From NCBI RefSeq assembly GCF_010726085.1, contig NZ_AP022560.1:5828001-5892000 (forward strand): 64,000 nucleotides of DNA, read 5' to 3'. Under the pieces are notes generated by a model, which was not told the origin of the DNA, ran no database searches, and worked only from the letters and a program-made list of their open reading frames with translations. The DNA comes from Mycolicibacterium moriokaense. Lineage in GTDB: Bacteria; Actinomycetota; Actinomycetes; Mycobacteriales; Mycobacteriaceae. The position numbers were made by a program, and so were the translations under genes. Shown here in pieces: positions 1 to 8,324 of this stretch (positions are counted from its first letter, which is position 1; every line of letters begins with the position of its first letter).

Positions 1-823
1 TGGCGGACTCCAGCGGATGCTGATTGAGGAAGTCGGTGGCATCGAGCTGAGCCTGCAGGAACGCGTCGAGCACCTCGGGATGCTGGGTGGCGTAGTCGCG
101 TCGGACGACAACACCGTGGAAGGTCGGGTAGTCGCCCTCCGCGCCGTCATACAGCAGTTGTGCCTTGTCCTGGAATACGAGCAGACCGGGCCAGGCGACG
201 AACTGTGAAAGTGCCACCACCTGACCTGATTCCAGCGCCGACGCGCCGACCTGTGGCTGCTGGTTGAGCACCTCGACACCGGTCTTCGGGTCGATGCCCG
301 CATTATCGAGGGCGCGGACCAACGTGCCGTGTCCCGCTGAGCCGACGCTGGCGGAGACCTTCTTACCCGCCAGGTCGGATACCGAGCGGACGGGCGAGTT
401 CGGCGGGACGACAATCATGTTCAGCGAGCCGGTGGGGCTGTATCCGGTGACGGAGACGAACTCGGTGCGGGCGCGTTCGTTGGCTTGAGTCTTGGAACCG
501 TTGATCAGCAGCGGGTAGTCGCCCATGGAGCCGATGTCGATCTTCTCAGCGACCATCTGCGCGGTGATAGGCGCGCCGGTGTCGTAGTCCTGCCACTGCA
601 CGTTGTACTTCTTGCCCGAGGTGTTGGAGGCGTCGTTGAGGCGTTGCTCGAGAAAGCCCTTGGCCCTCAACAGGGTTCCGGCGGTGACGGTGTTGATGGT
701 CTTCGACTGGTATCCGACGACGACGTTGACGGTGTCGTCGGACTGGGTCTGCGAATCCAGTGAACATCCGGCGAGCGCGGTGGCGCTGACGGCGGTGAGC
801 AGTGCGGCGAGTGTGCGTTTCAT
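1..823 (-). CDS. ABC transporter substrate-binding lipoprotein, SsuA/TauA type (partial, C-terminus off the left edge)
   Basis: Extracellular binding protein of an aliphatic sulfonate/taurine/nitrate-type ABC importer. Translation from the ATG at 823 gives a lipoprotein signal with lipobox ALAGC (Cys20), then the NMT1/SsuA-like fold: a GYQSK-type first strand, a region resembling the family's ligand loop (IDIGSMGDYP), a VVPPNSPV hinge and the SDLAGKKV motif. The frame is open to base 1, so at least 274 residues are present and the end is missing. A ferredoxin and a GntR regulator lie just upstream in the same direction, suggesting one sulfur-acquisition operon. The ligand cannot be told from sequence; sulfonate is inferred from family and context. 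Confidence 0.85.
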   Translation of the reverse strand, partial: MKRTLAALLTAVSATALAGCSLDSQTQSDDTVNVVVGYQSKTINTVTAGTLLRAKGFLEQRLNDASNTSGKKYNVQWQDYDTGAPITAQMVAEKIDIGSMGDYPLLINGSKTQANERARTEFVSVTGYSPTGSLNMIVVPPNSPVRSVSDLAGKKVSASVGSAGHGTLVRALDNAGIDPKTGVEVLNQQPQVGASALESGQVVALSQFVAWPGLLVFQDKAQLLYDGAEGDYPTFHGVVVRRDYATQHPEVLDAFLQAQLDATDFLNQHPLESA

Positions 824-839
824 GTCGTGTCCTGGGGTC

Positions 840-1067
840 TTATCGGATGAGATAGGGCATGTTGACGGTGACGGCGCCGGTGGGACAGCGTGCGGCGCAG
901 GGGCCGCAGTACCAACACTCGTCGACGTGCATGAACGCCTTGCCGTTCTCCGGGTTGATGGCCAACGAGTCGAGCGGGCAGATCTCGACGCACAACGTGC
1001 AGCCCTCGATACACAGCGACTCGTCGATCGTCACCGGTACGTCGACGCGCTGATTGACCTGGGCCAT
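840..1067 (-). CDS. Two-cluster [4Fe-4S] ferredoxin, AprB-like
   Basis: A 75-residue 2[4Fe-4S] ferredoxin. The first cluster ligands are Cys19/23/26 with Cys30 before Pro; the second set is Cys51/54/57 with Cys61 before Pro, in a CWYCGPC context like the beta subunit of adenylylsulfate reductase. The chosen ATG at 1067 overlaps the TGA of the upstream GntR gene by one base, with an AGGGGA Shine-Dalgarno inside the GntR end; an in-frame TTG three bases upstream is less likely. The 16-base gap to the binding-protein gene argues for co-transcription. Its redox partner, perhaps a flavoprotein beyond the left edge, is not visible. Confidence 0.88.
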   Translation of the reverse strand: MAQVNQRVDVPVTIDESLCIEGCTLCVEICPLDSLAINPENGKAFMHVDECWYCGPCAARCPTGAVTVNMPYLIR

Positions 1068-1828
1068 CAATCTCCCCTAACCAGATTGCTGCGCAGGGTG
1101 ATTCGGTCCCCGCGCATTCGGATGTACTCGAGGTCGACGGGTCGACCGTCGTCCAGATGGGTGAGGCGCTCCAGCAACAGGACGGGAGCGCCGTCGGGTA
1201 CCTGTAGGATCGCCGCGGAATGCGGGTCGGCGGCGACGGATTCGACTGCCAGCGTGGCGCCGCCCAGGCGCTGATCCGTGACCTGCTCGATGAGCGCGAA
1301 GACGTCGTTGACCTCGAGCGAATGCTCGATGACCTCGCGACCGATGTCGGCGACGAGGTAGGTCATGTCCAGCGAGAGAGGCAGATCGCCGAGGTAACGC
1401 AGCCGCTCGATGAACACGACGGGCTCGGACGGTTTGAGCTGCAACCGGTGTGCGACCGCCGGCGGCGCGGCGACGTTCATGGTCGCGCGCACCTCGTTCC
1501 GAATCTCGCCGTACCCCTTGAACGTCTCCTTCAGCCCGACGAGCGCGTCCAAGCCATGGTCGTATTTGCGGATGGCCACATGTGTGCCGGTGCGAGGTCC
1601 GCGGTCGATGAGACCTTCGTCCTTGAGCGCCGCGAGCGCCTCGCGGACGGTGTTGCGGGAGACGAAAAACTCACTGGCGAGCTCCTGCTCACCCGGCAGT
1701 CCGTCGGCGTAGCCGCCGGCATGGATCTGATGCCTCAGGACATCAGCGACGATGCGCGCCTGGTCCGCGCGCGGACGCCGGATCGGCGTCGGCTCGGCAT
1801 GCGGCTCATGGGCTTCTTGGGCGGCCAT
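1067..1828 (-). CDS. GntR-family (HutC/UTRA) transcriptional regulator
   Basis: A 253-residue regulator with an N-terminal winged helix (residues about 20-90; motifs LPGEQELA and SRNTVREAL) and a C-terminal UTRA effector domain ending in LEYIRMRGDRI. The ATG at 1828 is chosen because GGGGAGG lies five bases upstream; an in-frame GTG at 1834 is the alternative. It is the first gene of the run with the ferredoxin and binding protein, so it is likely a local repressor responding to a small molecule of the imported sulfur compound. That ligand is inference. The 264-base gap upstream should hold its promoter. Confidence 0.9.
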   Translation of the reverse strand: MAAQEAHEPHAEPTPIRRPRADQARIVADVLRHQIHAGGYADGLPGEQELASEFFVSRNTVREALAALKDEGLIDRGPRTGTHVAIRKYDHGLDALVGLKETFKGYGEIRNEVRATMNVAAPPAVAHRLQLKPSEPVVFIERLRYLGDLPLSLDMTYLVADIGREVIEHSLEVNDVFALIEQVTDQRLGGATLAVESVAADPHSAAILQVPDGAPVLLLERLTHLDDGRPVDLEYIRMRGDRITLRSNLVRGD

Positions 1829-2092
1829 GATCACCTCCCCCGGGGCTGATCGACGGTTGGCGGGGCCTGGTCAGTGACGGTATCGGCGTAAGGACACGTC
1901 GCCGACCAGCTGCGGTGGAAGGTCCGCGAGAGTGACGCGAATGCGCCGGTCCGTCGCGGAGCCCACCTGCTGTTAGGCGCGATTCGGCACCTATTGCGCC
2001 AGTTGTGGAGGACCGGGAGGTTTTCAAATCGCGGTGAGCAGAACACCGAAGCGCGGCCTCACGGACCAGTGAGCAGAGAGCATGATGTAGCC

Positions 2093-2707
2093 ATGCGCCA
2101 CGAAGTCACCACCGTCGATGAGCTGCGTGCGATCGTCGGTAAGCCGCACCAACAGGTCGCCAACAAGGTGAAGGACCGGCTGTCCCCGGTTCAGCGCGAC
2201 TGGCTGGCCCACTCGCCGCTCGGCTTCGTGGCGACGACGGATGAGCAGGGCCGCGTCGACGTATCACCCAAGGGCGATCCGCCCGGCTTCGTCCACGTCA
2301 TCGACGACGCCACGATCGCGATCCCAGAACGGCCGGGCAACAAGCGCGTCGACGGCTACCTCAACGTCCTGCAGCGTCCATACGTCGGCACGCTGTTTCT
2401 GATCCCCGGCCGCGGCGACACGCTACGGATCAACGGTCGCGCCCGAATCCTCTCCGACGCCGACTATTTCGACGCCATGGCGGTGCAGGGTAAGCGGCCC
2501 ATCCTCGCGCTGGAGATCGACATCGAAGAGGTGTTCTTCCACTGCGCGAAGGCCTTCCTGCGGTCGGACGCCTGGGACCCGTCGACGTGGAATCCGACTG
2601 CGGTGCCCAGCGCCGCGCAGCTCGCCAAGGCCATTCGCACGGACTGGACCCAAGCGCAGCTCGACGAGTACTACAGCGAGGCCAACTACCGCAAGATGCT
2701 CTACTGA
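2093..2707 (+). CDS. Pyridoxamine 5'-phosphate oxidase-family flavoprotein (PPOX)
   Basis: A 204-residue split-barrel flavin-binding protein. It has the PPOX core with substrate-side motif GFVATTDEQG, a DVSPKGDPPGF loop and an RPGNKR segment, typical of the MSMEG_1061-like subgroup that binds FMN or F420. The ATG at 2093 starts the conserved part; longer readings from upstream lack family similarity. It stands alone between divergent and convergent neighbours. The substrate is unknown; these proteins often reduce or oxidise quinone-like or other small aromatic compounds. Confidence 0.82.
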   Translation: MRHEVTTVDELRAIVGKPHQQVANKVKDRLSPVQRDWLAHSPLGFVATTDEQGRVDVSPKGDPPGFVHVIDDATIAIPERPGNKRVDGYLNVLQRPYVGTLFLIPGRGDTLRINGRARILSDADYFDAMAVQGKRPILALEIDIEEVFFHCAKAFLRSDAWDPSTWNPTAVPSAAQLAKAIRTDWTQAQLDEYYSEANYRKMLY

Positions 2708-2752
2708 TGCGCGAAACCGGGCCCACGCCAAGGGGACCCGGATCGCGGTTGT

Positions 2753-3208
2753 TCAGAACTGGTTGATGCCTCCGTCGACGGGAATGTCGGCGCCCGTTGT
2801 GAAGCTGCTGAGGTCTGACGCCAGGAACAGCACCGCGTTGGCGACTTCCTCGGACGTGCCGTAACGGCCCGTCGGCACGGCGGAGATCTGGAACTCCTCG
2901 AACTTCGCCGCGGATCCCGGTCCGGGGAACAACAACTGGGCGAGATTGTCGATGCCGGGCGTTGCAGTCACGCCGGGGCTGACCACATTGACGCGAATCC
3001 TACGGTCGCGCAACTCACTTGCCCACGTGCGTGCCAGCGACCGCAGCGCGGCCTTGATCGCCGCGTACACGCCGATGCCGTCGGACGCCTTCGCGTTGGT
3101 GCTCGACGAGTTGAGGATGATCGATCCGCCGTCGTTCAGCAGCGGCAGCGCCTTCTGCACGGTGAACACGACACCCTTGAAGTCGATGTCGAGCAGACGG
3201 TATTCCAT
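2753..3208 (-). pseudogene. 5'-truncated short-chain dehydrogenase/reductase (SDR)
   Basis: The 151-residue frame matches only the C-terminal two thirds of a classical SDR. Catalytic Ser35/36 and Tyr48-x3-Lys52, the VNVVSPG strand and the terminal DGG turn are present. The Rossmann strand with TGxxxGxG and the NNAG motif, about 95 residues, is absent. The frame begins seven bases after the stop of the upstream TetR gene, exactly at the point equivalent to the EYDRL helix of intact SDRs, as if a deletion joined the two. It probably cannot bind NAD(P). Translation coupled to the TetR gene is still possible. Confidence 0.7.
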
Positions 3209-3214
3209 GCCAGG

Positions 3215-3805
3215 TCAGCCGGTCGGAATCAGGCCGATCATCACTTCGGCCGCACGCTCGAGTTCAGCCGGCTCGGTGCCGCCCACGTGCAGGGATTCCA
3301 CGCCGCGCATGAACGCCAGCAGGGTGCCCGCCAGCGTCTGCGGGTCGACCTTCTTGTCGATGTCGGCGTCGCGCTGCGCCTCGGCGATGGTGTTCGCGAG
3401 CTCGCCGCGCCATACCTCGTACACCCGTGCGATCTTGTCCTCGACCGCGTCGTCCGAGGACCCGAGTTCGGCGGCCGTCCTGGCCACCATGCAGCCGCGC
3501 CTGGCCTTGTCGGCCGCGACCGAGCTCGCCTGCCAGCGGAGGTGGCGGGTCAGCCGCTCGTAGGCGCGGTACTCGGGATCGTTCAATTGCGCACGGACGT
3601 CGTCCAGCGTGGTGTCGATGTAGTCGTCGAGCGCACGGAGGAACAGCCCGTGCTTGTCGCCGAACGCGCCATAGAGGCTGCCCTTGCCAAGACCGGTCAC
3701 GGCCGTGAGGTCGTCGACCGACGTCGCACCGTAGCCGCGCGTCCAGAACTGCTCGCGCGCGGCCGCGATCACGTCGGCTTCGTCGAACTTGCGGGGGCGG
3801 GCCAT
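3215..3805 (-). CDS. TetR/AcrR-family regulator
   Basis: A 196-residue regulator with an N-terminal TetR helix-turn-helix (residues about 10-55; motifs FWTRGYGATSV and GKGSLYGAFGDK) and an AcrR-like ligand domain containing a CMVARTAAEL segment. It is followed at once by a truncated SDR gene, which was probably its regulated partner before the truncation. A near-palindromic site (3827-3841) just before the start may be its operator. The inducer is unknown. Confidence 0.9.
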   Translation of the reverse strand: MARPRKFDEADVIAAAREQFWTRGYGATSVDDLTAVTGLGKGSLYGAFGDKHGLFLRALDDYIDTTLDDVRAQLNDPEYRAYERLTRHLRWQASSVAADKARRGCMVARTAAELGSSDDAVEDKIARVYEVWRGELANTIAEAQRDADIDKKVDPQTLAGTLLAFMRGVESLHVGGTEPAELERAAEVMIGLIPTG

Positions 3806-3826
3806 GTCCCCAGCGTACGCCCGTTA

Positions 3827-3841
3827 TGGACCGAACAGTCA
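3827..3841. promoter_or_regulatory. Possible TetR operator before the TetR gene
   Basis: TGGACCGAACAGTCA is an imperfect dyad (GACCG/CAGTC half-sites) 22 bases upstream of the TetR start codon, in the short divergent gap before the polytopic membrane protein. Its shape resembles GAC-N-GTC operators of several TetR proteins. This rests on sequence shape and position only. Confidence 0.3.
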
Positions 3842-3848
3842 GTAATCC

Positions 3849-5261
3849 GTGCTTGGGTATGGTCGACGACGTGACGGTGACGACTATGAGGATGCACTAG
3901 TCGTCGTGCGCAGCGCTCGGAAGGAGACGACGGCGGTCGCCGTCGGGGTGATCCTTGTCGTCGCGGCGTTCGTCGTACCGCATCTCGATCTGGGTATCGT
4001 CACGCCGCTGATCAATGCGACGCCCGCTCGCATCGCGTCTTTCGCCCAGACTGCACCGATATTCGGATGGTGGAACGCCCATATCGGCTGGGGGACCATC
4101 CCAGCGATCGTCATCGGCGCTGCGGCGGTGCTGTGGGGACAATCCGTGGCGCGGTGGCTGCCGTGGCGGTGGCTGCCGTGGACGGTGTGGGCGACGGCGT
4201 GCGCATGGGCGTTCTCGCTGGCGATGATCGACGGCTGGCAACGCGGTTTCGCGGGCCGGCTCACCGCCCGCCACGAATATCTGCGGCAGGTGCCGAGCAT
4301 CACCGACATCCCCGAGATGCTCAGCTCGTTCTCTCGCAGAATCCTGGATTACCAACCTGATTCGTGGATCACGCACGTCTCGGGTCATCCGCCGGGCGCG
4401 CTGCTGTCGTTCGTGTGGCTCGACCGCATCGGGCTGGGCGGCGGGGCATGGGCGGGCCTGCTGTGCCTGCTCGTCGGTTCCAGTGCGGCGGCCGCGATCG
4501 TGGTGACCGTGCGCACCCTGGCCGACGAAGCGACGGCCAGGATGGCAGCCCCGTTCGTCGCGGTGGCGCCGACGGCGATCTGGATCGCGGTGTCCGCAGA
4601 CGGCTATTTCGCCGGTGTCGCCGCATGGGGTATCGCCTTGCTGGCGTTGGCCGTTCGGGGTACGACGCGCTGGTCGCTGCTCGCGGGGCTGAGCTCGGGA
4701 CTGGTGCTGGGCTGGGGCATCTTCCTGAACTACGGTCTCGCGCTGATGGCGTTCCCCGCCCTGGCTGTGCTGCTCGCCGCGGTGGATTGGCGCGCAGCGA
4801 TGCGGGCGTTCATTCCGGCGGTGTTAGCGGCGCTGGTGGTCGTCGCGGTGTTCGCCGCCGCGGGTTTCTGGTGGTTCGACGGTTACACCCTTGTGCAGGA
4901 ACGCTATTGGCAGGGCATCGCCAACGACCGTCCGTTCCAGTATTGGGCGTGGGCCAACCTGGCGTCGGTGGTGTGTGCGATCGGACTGGGCAGCGTGGCG
5001 GGCATCGGACGCGTCTTCGACCGAGCCGCGATCAGGTTGCGACCGGGCCTGCATCTGGTGTTGTTGGGAGCGCTGACCGCGATCGTGTTCGCAGACCTCT
5101 CCATGCTCAGCAAGGCCGAGACCGAGCGCATCTGGCTGCCGTTCACGGTCTGGCTGCCCGCCGCCGCGGCACTGCTTCCACCGCGGTCGCAACGCTGGTG
5201 GCTGGCGGTCAACGTGGTCGGAGCGCTGCTGCTCAACCACCTGATCCTGACGAATTGGTAA
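3849..5261 (+). CDS. Polytopic GT-C-like membrane glycosyltransferase (candidate methylthioxylose transferase family)
   Basis: A protein of up to 470 residues with about 10-12 hydrophobic segments, an extracytoplasmic loop with HPPG (residues 180-183) and a WFDGYTLVQERYWQG loop, as in GT-C enzymes that use polyprenyl-phosphate sugars. In M. tuberculosis the corresponding region encodes two such integral membrane proteins, Rv0537c and Rv0541c; Rv0541c is reported to transfer methylthioxylose to lipoarabinomannan. Which one this matches cannot be settled by eye. The first codon is GTG at 3849, but GTG codons near 3900 are also possible. The nearby GT2 and TIGR04282 genes support the sugar-transfer role. 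Confidence 0.6.
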   Translation: MLGYGRRRDGDDYEDALVVVRSARKETTAVAVGVILVVAAFVVPHLDLGIVTPLINATPARIASFAQTAPIFGWWNAHIGWGTIPAIVIGAAAVLWGQSVARWLPWRWLPWTVWATACAWAFSLAMIDGWQRGFAGRLTARHEYLRQVPSITDIPEMLSSFSRRILDYQPDSWITHVSGHPPGALLSFVWLDRIGLGGGAWAGLLCLLVGSSAAAAIVVTVRTLADEATARMAAPFVAVAPTAIWIAVSADGYFAGVAAWGIALLALAVRGTTRWSLLAGLSSGLVLGWGIFLNYGLALMAFPALAVLLAAVDWRAAMRAFIPAVLAALVVVAVFAAAGFWWFDGYTLVQERYWQGIANDRPFQYWAWANLASVVCAIGLGSVAGIGRVFDRAAIRLRPGLHLVLLGALTAIVFADLSMLSKAETERIWLPFTVWLPAAAALLPPRSQRWWLAVNVVGALLLNHLILTNW

Positions 5262-5292
5262 CGGAAGGCCCTCAACCGCACACCATACGGTC

Positions 5293-6576
5293 ATGACACG
5301 CGACCCTGGAGCCATGGCCGACGGTGATCCGCCGCCGAGACCCGCGCTGCGTTGGCGCAGCCCGCTGCGCGGTCTCTGGTTGACGTCTGTACTGGGTTCC
5401 GTACTGCTGGTCGCCCTCCCGATCGTGACGATCACCGGGCTGCTGTCGTACATCGCGTACGGACCGCAGTTCGGGCAGGCGATCCCGGGCGACGTCGGCT
5501 GGCTCAAGTTGCCGACGTTCGACTGGCCGACCGACCCGTCGTGGCTGTACCGACTCAATCAAGGTGTGCACGTCGGACTCGGGTTGATCCTGATCCCGAT
5601 CGTGCTGGCCAAACTCTGGTCGGTGATCCCACGGCTGTTCGCGTGGCCGCCCGCGCGATCGCTCGCGCAGCTGCTCGAACGCGCGTCCCTGGTGATGCTC
5701 GTCGGAGGCATCCTGTTCGAGATCATCACCGGCGTCCTGAACATCCAGTACGACTACATCTTCGGCTTCAGCTTCTACACCGCGCACTACTACGGCGCCT
5801 GGGTCTTCATCGCGGGCTTCGTGATCCACCTCGCGATCAAACTCCCCCGGATGTGGTCCGGCATTCGATCGATGTCGATGCGAGACGTGGTGCGCACCAA
5901 CCGAAAGAACACCCGCCCCGAACCGTACGAACCCGACGGGCTGGTCGCTGCCGACCCTGACCCCGCGACGATCAGCCGCCGCGGCGCACTCGCACTCGTC
6001 GGCGGCGGTGCGCTCTTCATCGCGGTGATCACCGCGGGCCAGACCATCGGAGGCATCACCCGCCAGGCGGCGCTGCTACTGCCGCGCGGGCTGAGCCGCG
6101 GCTCCGGGCCGAACGATTTCGCCGTCAACCGAACGGCCGCGGCCGCCCGCATCACCCCCGACCTCACCGGTGAGAAGTGGCGGCTCACGCTAACCGGCGG
6201 ACCGAAACCCGTTGTGCTCGACCGCGCCACGCTGACCGCGATGACCCAGCACACCGCGCGTCTGCCGATCGCCTGTGTCGAGGGCTGGTCGACCACTGAG
6301 ACGTGGACCGGTGTGCCGCTGCGCGAGCTGGCCCGGCTTGCGGGCGTGCCCGAGCCGAAGTCCGCATTCGTGCGGTCGGTGGAACCGCGCGGCGCGTTCA
6401 ACCGCGCCACTCTGCAAGCCAACCAGGTCATGCACCCGGATTCGCTTCTCGCGCTGCGGGTCAACGATGCCGACCTGTCGCCGGATCACGGCTTCCCGGC
6501 GCGGATCATCGTCCCGGCACTGCCGGGTGTCCACAACACCAAATGGGTCGGCTCGATCGACTTCCGGAGCCGATGA
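5293..6576 (+). CDS. Membrane haem-b/molybdopterin oxidoreductase fusion (Rv0218-like)
   Basis: A 427-residue protein. Residues about 30-182 form four membrane segments with histidines (93, 165, 179) suited to b-haem ligation, like cytochrome b561/MsrQ. A fifth hydrophobic segment at 232-252 follows a twin-arginine motif, SRRG (Arg229-Arg230). Residues about 285-427 are a sulfite-oxidase/MsrP-fold molybdenum-cofactor domain with cofactor Cys328 in IACVEGWS. It likely places the molybdenum domain outside the membrane, fed with electrons through the haem. An ATG at 5314 is an alternative start. The next gene overlaps by four bases. Substrate unknown; a sulfoxide or sulfite is typical of the family. 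Confidence 0.85.
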   Translation: MTRDPGAMADGDPPPRPALRWRSPLRGLWLTSVLGSVLLVALPIVTITGLLSYIAYGPQFGQAIPGDVGWLKLPTFDWPTDPSWLYRLNQGVHVGLGLILIPIVLAKLWSVIPRLFAWPPARSLAQLLERASLVMLVGGILFEIITGVLNIQYDYIFGFSFYTAHYYGAWVFIAGFVIHLAIKLPRMWSGIRSMSMRDVVRTNRKNTRPEPYEPDGLVAADPDPATISRRGALALVGGGALFIAVITAGQTIGGITRQAALLLPRGLSRGSGPNDFAVNRTAAAARITPDLTGEKWRLTLTGGPKPVVLDRATLTAMTQHTARLPIACVEGWSTTETWTGVPLRELARLAGVPEPKSAFVRSVEPRGAFNRATLQANQVMHPDSLLALRVNDADLSPDHGFPARIIVPALPGVHNTKWVGSIDFRSR

Positions 6577-7040
6577 TCATGCTGACCCGATTCCGCGCGG
6601 TATACGGATCGCATCCGCTGCATCTGCTGACCCTGATCGCCGGCTTCGCGCTGTTCGGCTATGCGGTGGTGACGATCACGCCCGCCGCGCTGTGGAACCA
6701 CCGCACGTGGTGGCAGTCGATTCTCGTGTGGTTCGCCGTCGCGATCATCGCCCACGATCTGGTGCTGTTTCCGCTCTATGCGCTGGCCGACCGGATCCTG
6801 CTCGCCAGCAACAGGTTCCGGCTGCGCATACCCATGGTGAATTACATCCGCGTCCCCGCGCTGGGCTCCGGGCTGACGCTTCTCATGTTCCTGCCCGGCA
6901 TCATCAAGCAGGGCGCGCCGACGTTCCGCGCCGCCACCGGCCTGACTCAGGATGTGTTCTTGGGCCGTTGGCTGCTGCTCACCGCGGTCATGTTCGGGAT
7001 GAGTGCGATCGTCTACGCCGTTCGGTCGATGACGCGTTAG
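6573..7040 (+). CDS. Small four-helix membrane protein paired with the molybdopterin oxidoreductase (Rv0219-like)
   Basis: A 155-residue protein with about four hydrophobic helices and a central soluble loop (SNRFRLRIPMVNY). The start ATG at 6573 overlaps the upstream stop as ATGA; a second ATG six bases later is possible. The same order, molybdopterin membrane oxidoreductase then small membrane protein, occurs as Rv0218-Rv0219 in M. tuberculosis, so the pair is likely a complex. No cofactor motif is evident beyond a few histidines. Its 3' end overlaps the convergent methyltransferase by four bases. Confidence 0.75.
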   Translation: MIMLTRFRAVYGSHPLHLLTLIAGFALFGYAVVTITPAALWNHRTWWQSILVWFAVAIIAHDLVLFPLYALADRILLASNRFRLRIPMVNYIRVPALGSGLTLLMFLPGIIKQGAPTFRAATGLTQDVFLGRWLLLTAVMFGMSAIVYAVRSMTR

Positions 7041-7663
7041 GCCGTCAGCGTCGCGACGACGCGGCCGCCGATCGGGTGGACCCGCGTCAGCGCCAACCCG
7101 GCCTCTCGCGCGATCTCGGCCGCACAGTCGATACCCACGGACGCCCACGGAAACCATGGACCGACGGTGTGCGACGACTCCAGCCGTACCCATCCGCTGT
7201 AGACACCCGTTGCCGCCGCCTCGAATTCGGCGATGCACCGGCCACCGCGGTTCAGCAACTCCGCCGAGCGCCGCAGCACCCGCAACGGGTCACCGCCCAA
7301 CCCGATGTTGCCATCGGCGAGTAACACTGTGTGCCAACGGCCGGTCGCGGGCAGCGTGTCGAACATATTGCGCCGCAGGACCGGTGCGCCGCGGCGTCGC
7401 GCCAGACCGACGGCCTTGGCGGACTGGTCGACACCCAGAGCGGGCACACCGCGGCGCAAGAGCTCGGTCACCAACCGTCCTGGGCCGCAACCCAGGTCGA
7501 TCGTCGGTCCGCTGCACAGCCCCACCACAGCGCTGTCGAAGCGATCGTCGGCGTCGCACCCACCGAGCCACCGTCGCACCGGCAGATGACTGACCTCGCC
7601 GTCGTCCCGCCTGATCCAGCACTGTTCGCCGTCCAGCGCGCGGTCGTACAGATGTCCCTGCAT
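7037..7663 (-). CDS. Class I SAM-dependent methyltransferase
   Basis: A 208-residue methyltransferase with motif I DLGCGPGRL (about residues 56-64), an acidic motif at the end of strand 2 (ALGVDQS) and motif IV ADGNIGLGG. It is followed closely, in the direction of transcription coming from upstream, by the TIGR04282 and GT2 genes, so the three read as one operon (GT2, TIGR04282, methyltransferase). The acceptor is unknown. A role in modifying the sugar or lipid made by its neighbours is inference from context. Confidence 0.8.
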   Translation of the reverse strand: MQGHLYDRALDGEQCWIRRDDGEVSHLPVRRWLGGCDADDRFDSAVVGLCSGPTIDLGCGPGRLVTELLRRGVPALGVDQSAKAVGLARRRGAPVLRRNMFDTLPATGRWHTVLLADGNIGLGGDPLRVLRRSAELLNRGGRCIAEFEAAATGVYSGWVRLESSHTVGPWFPWASVGIDCAAEIAREAGLALTRVHPIGGRVVATLTA

Positions 7664-7664
7664 G

Positions 7665-8324
7665 TCAGCCCATCACCGCCCGGGCGAAACGACTGCCCGC
7701 CGCGCACATCCGCCGTACCGGTTCGAGGTCGTCCACCGTGTCGACGTCCGCCAGTTCAGCCATCAGCTCGACGTGAAATCCCTTGCCAGACAGCGCGGCC
7801 AGGGTCAGCGCGCCGGTGTCCGACCGCGACATCGGCACCTCCTTCAGACAGTCGGCCATCGACGCATCGGAGATCCCCAAGACCCACCAGCCGCCGTCGG
7901 CGGCCAGTCCGAGCACCGCGTCGGTGCGGGACAGCCCCCGTGCGCATTCGGTCAACATCTCGGCCGTGACCTGCGGGGTGTCCATGCCGATCTGAACCAC
8001 CGCGCGATTGCCCGTCGCGGCAGCCGCGTCGAGATGGGCGTTGGCGAGGCGCTGCCCGAAATCATCGCCGCGCTGCCGCACGACCGTGAATGCATCGAGG
8101 CGGCTACGGATCTCCGCCGATGCGCTCGCGGCGTCGAGATCCCCCGTCATCGCGACCACGCGCGCCGCCACGGGTGCGGCCGCAACCGTGTCGAGGGTGT
8201 CCAACAGCGCCGCCGCGGCGATGTCGGCGGCCGCCCGTTCCCCGATCGCGGCGGCCAACCGCGTCTTCGCCTTCCCCGGCACCGGCGCCTTGGCGACGAC
8301 GAGCGCAACCACCGGCTCTGTCAC
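7665..8324 (-). CDS. TIGR04282/DUF2064 glycosyltransferase-like protein (Rv0540-like)
   Basis: A 219-residue GT-A-fold protein opening with the family signature VAKAPVPGKAKTRL, then a QRGDDFGQRL segment and an AADGGWWVLG motif. The family includes proteins from arsenosugar clusters and Rv0540, next to the methylthioxylose genes of M. tuberculosis. The GTG at 8324 overlaps the GT2 stop as GTGA; a longer upstream reading runs through the GT2 gene out of frame and is not real. It may activate or transfer an unusual 5-deoxy sugar. No activity can be assigned from sequence alone. Confidence 0.82.
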   Translation of the reverse strand: MTEPVVALVVAKAPVPGKAKTRLAAAIGERAAADIAAAALLDTLDTVAAAPVAARVVAMTGDLDAASASAEIRSRLDAFTVVRQRGDDFGQRLANAHLDAAAATGNRAVVQIGMDTPQVTAEMLTECARGLSRTDAVLGLAADGGWWVLGISDASMADCLKEVPMSRSDTGALTLAALSGKGFHVELMAELADVDTVDDLEPVRRMCAAGSRFARAVMG

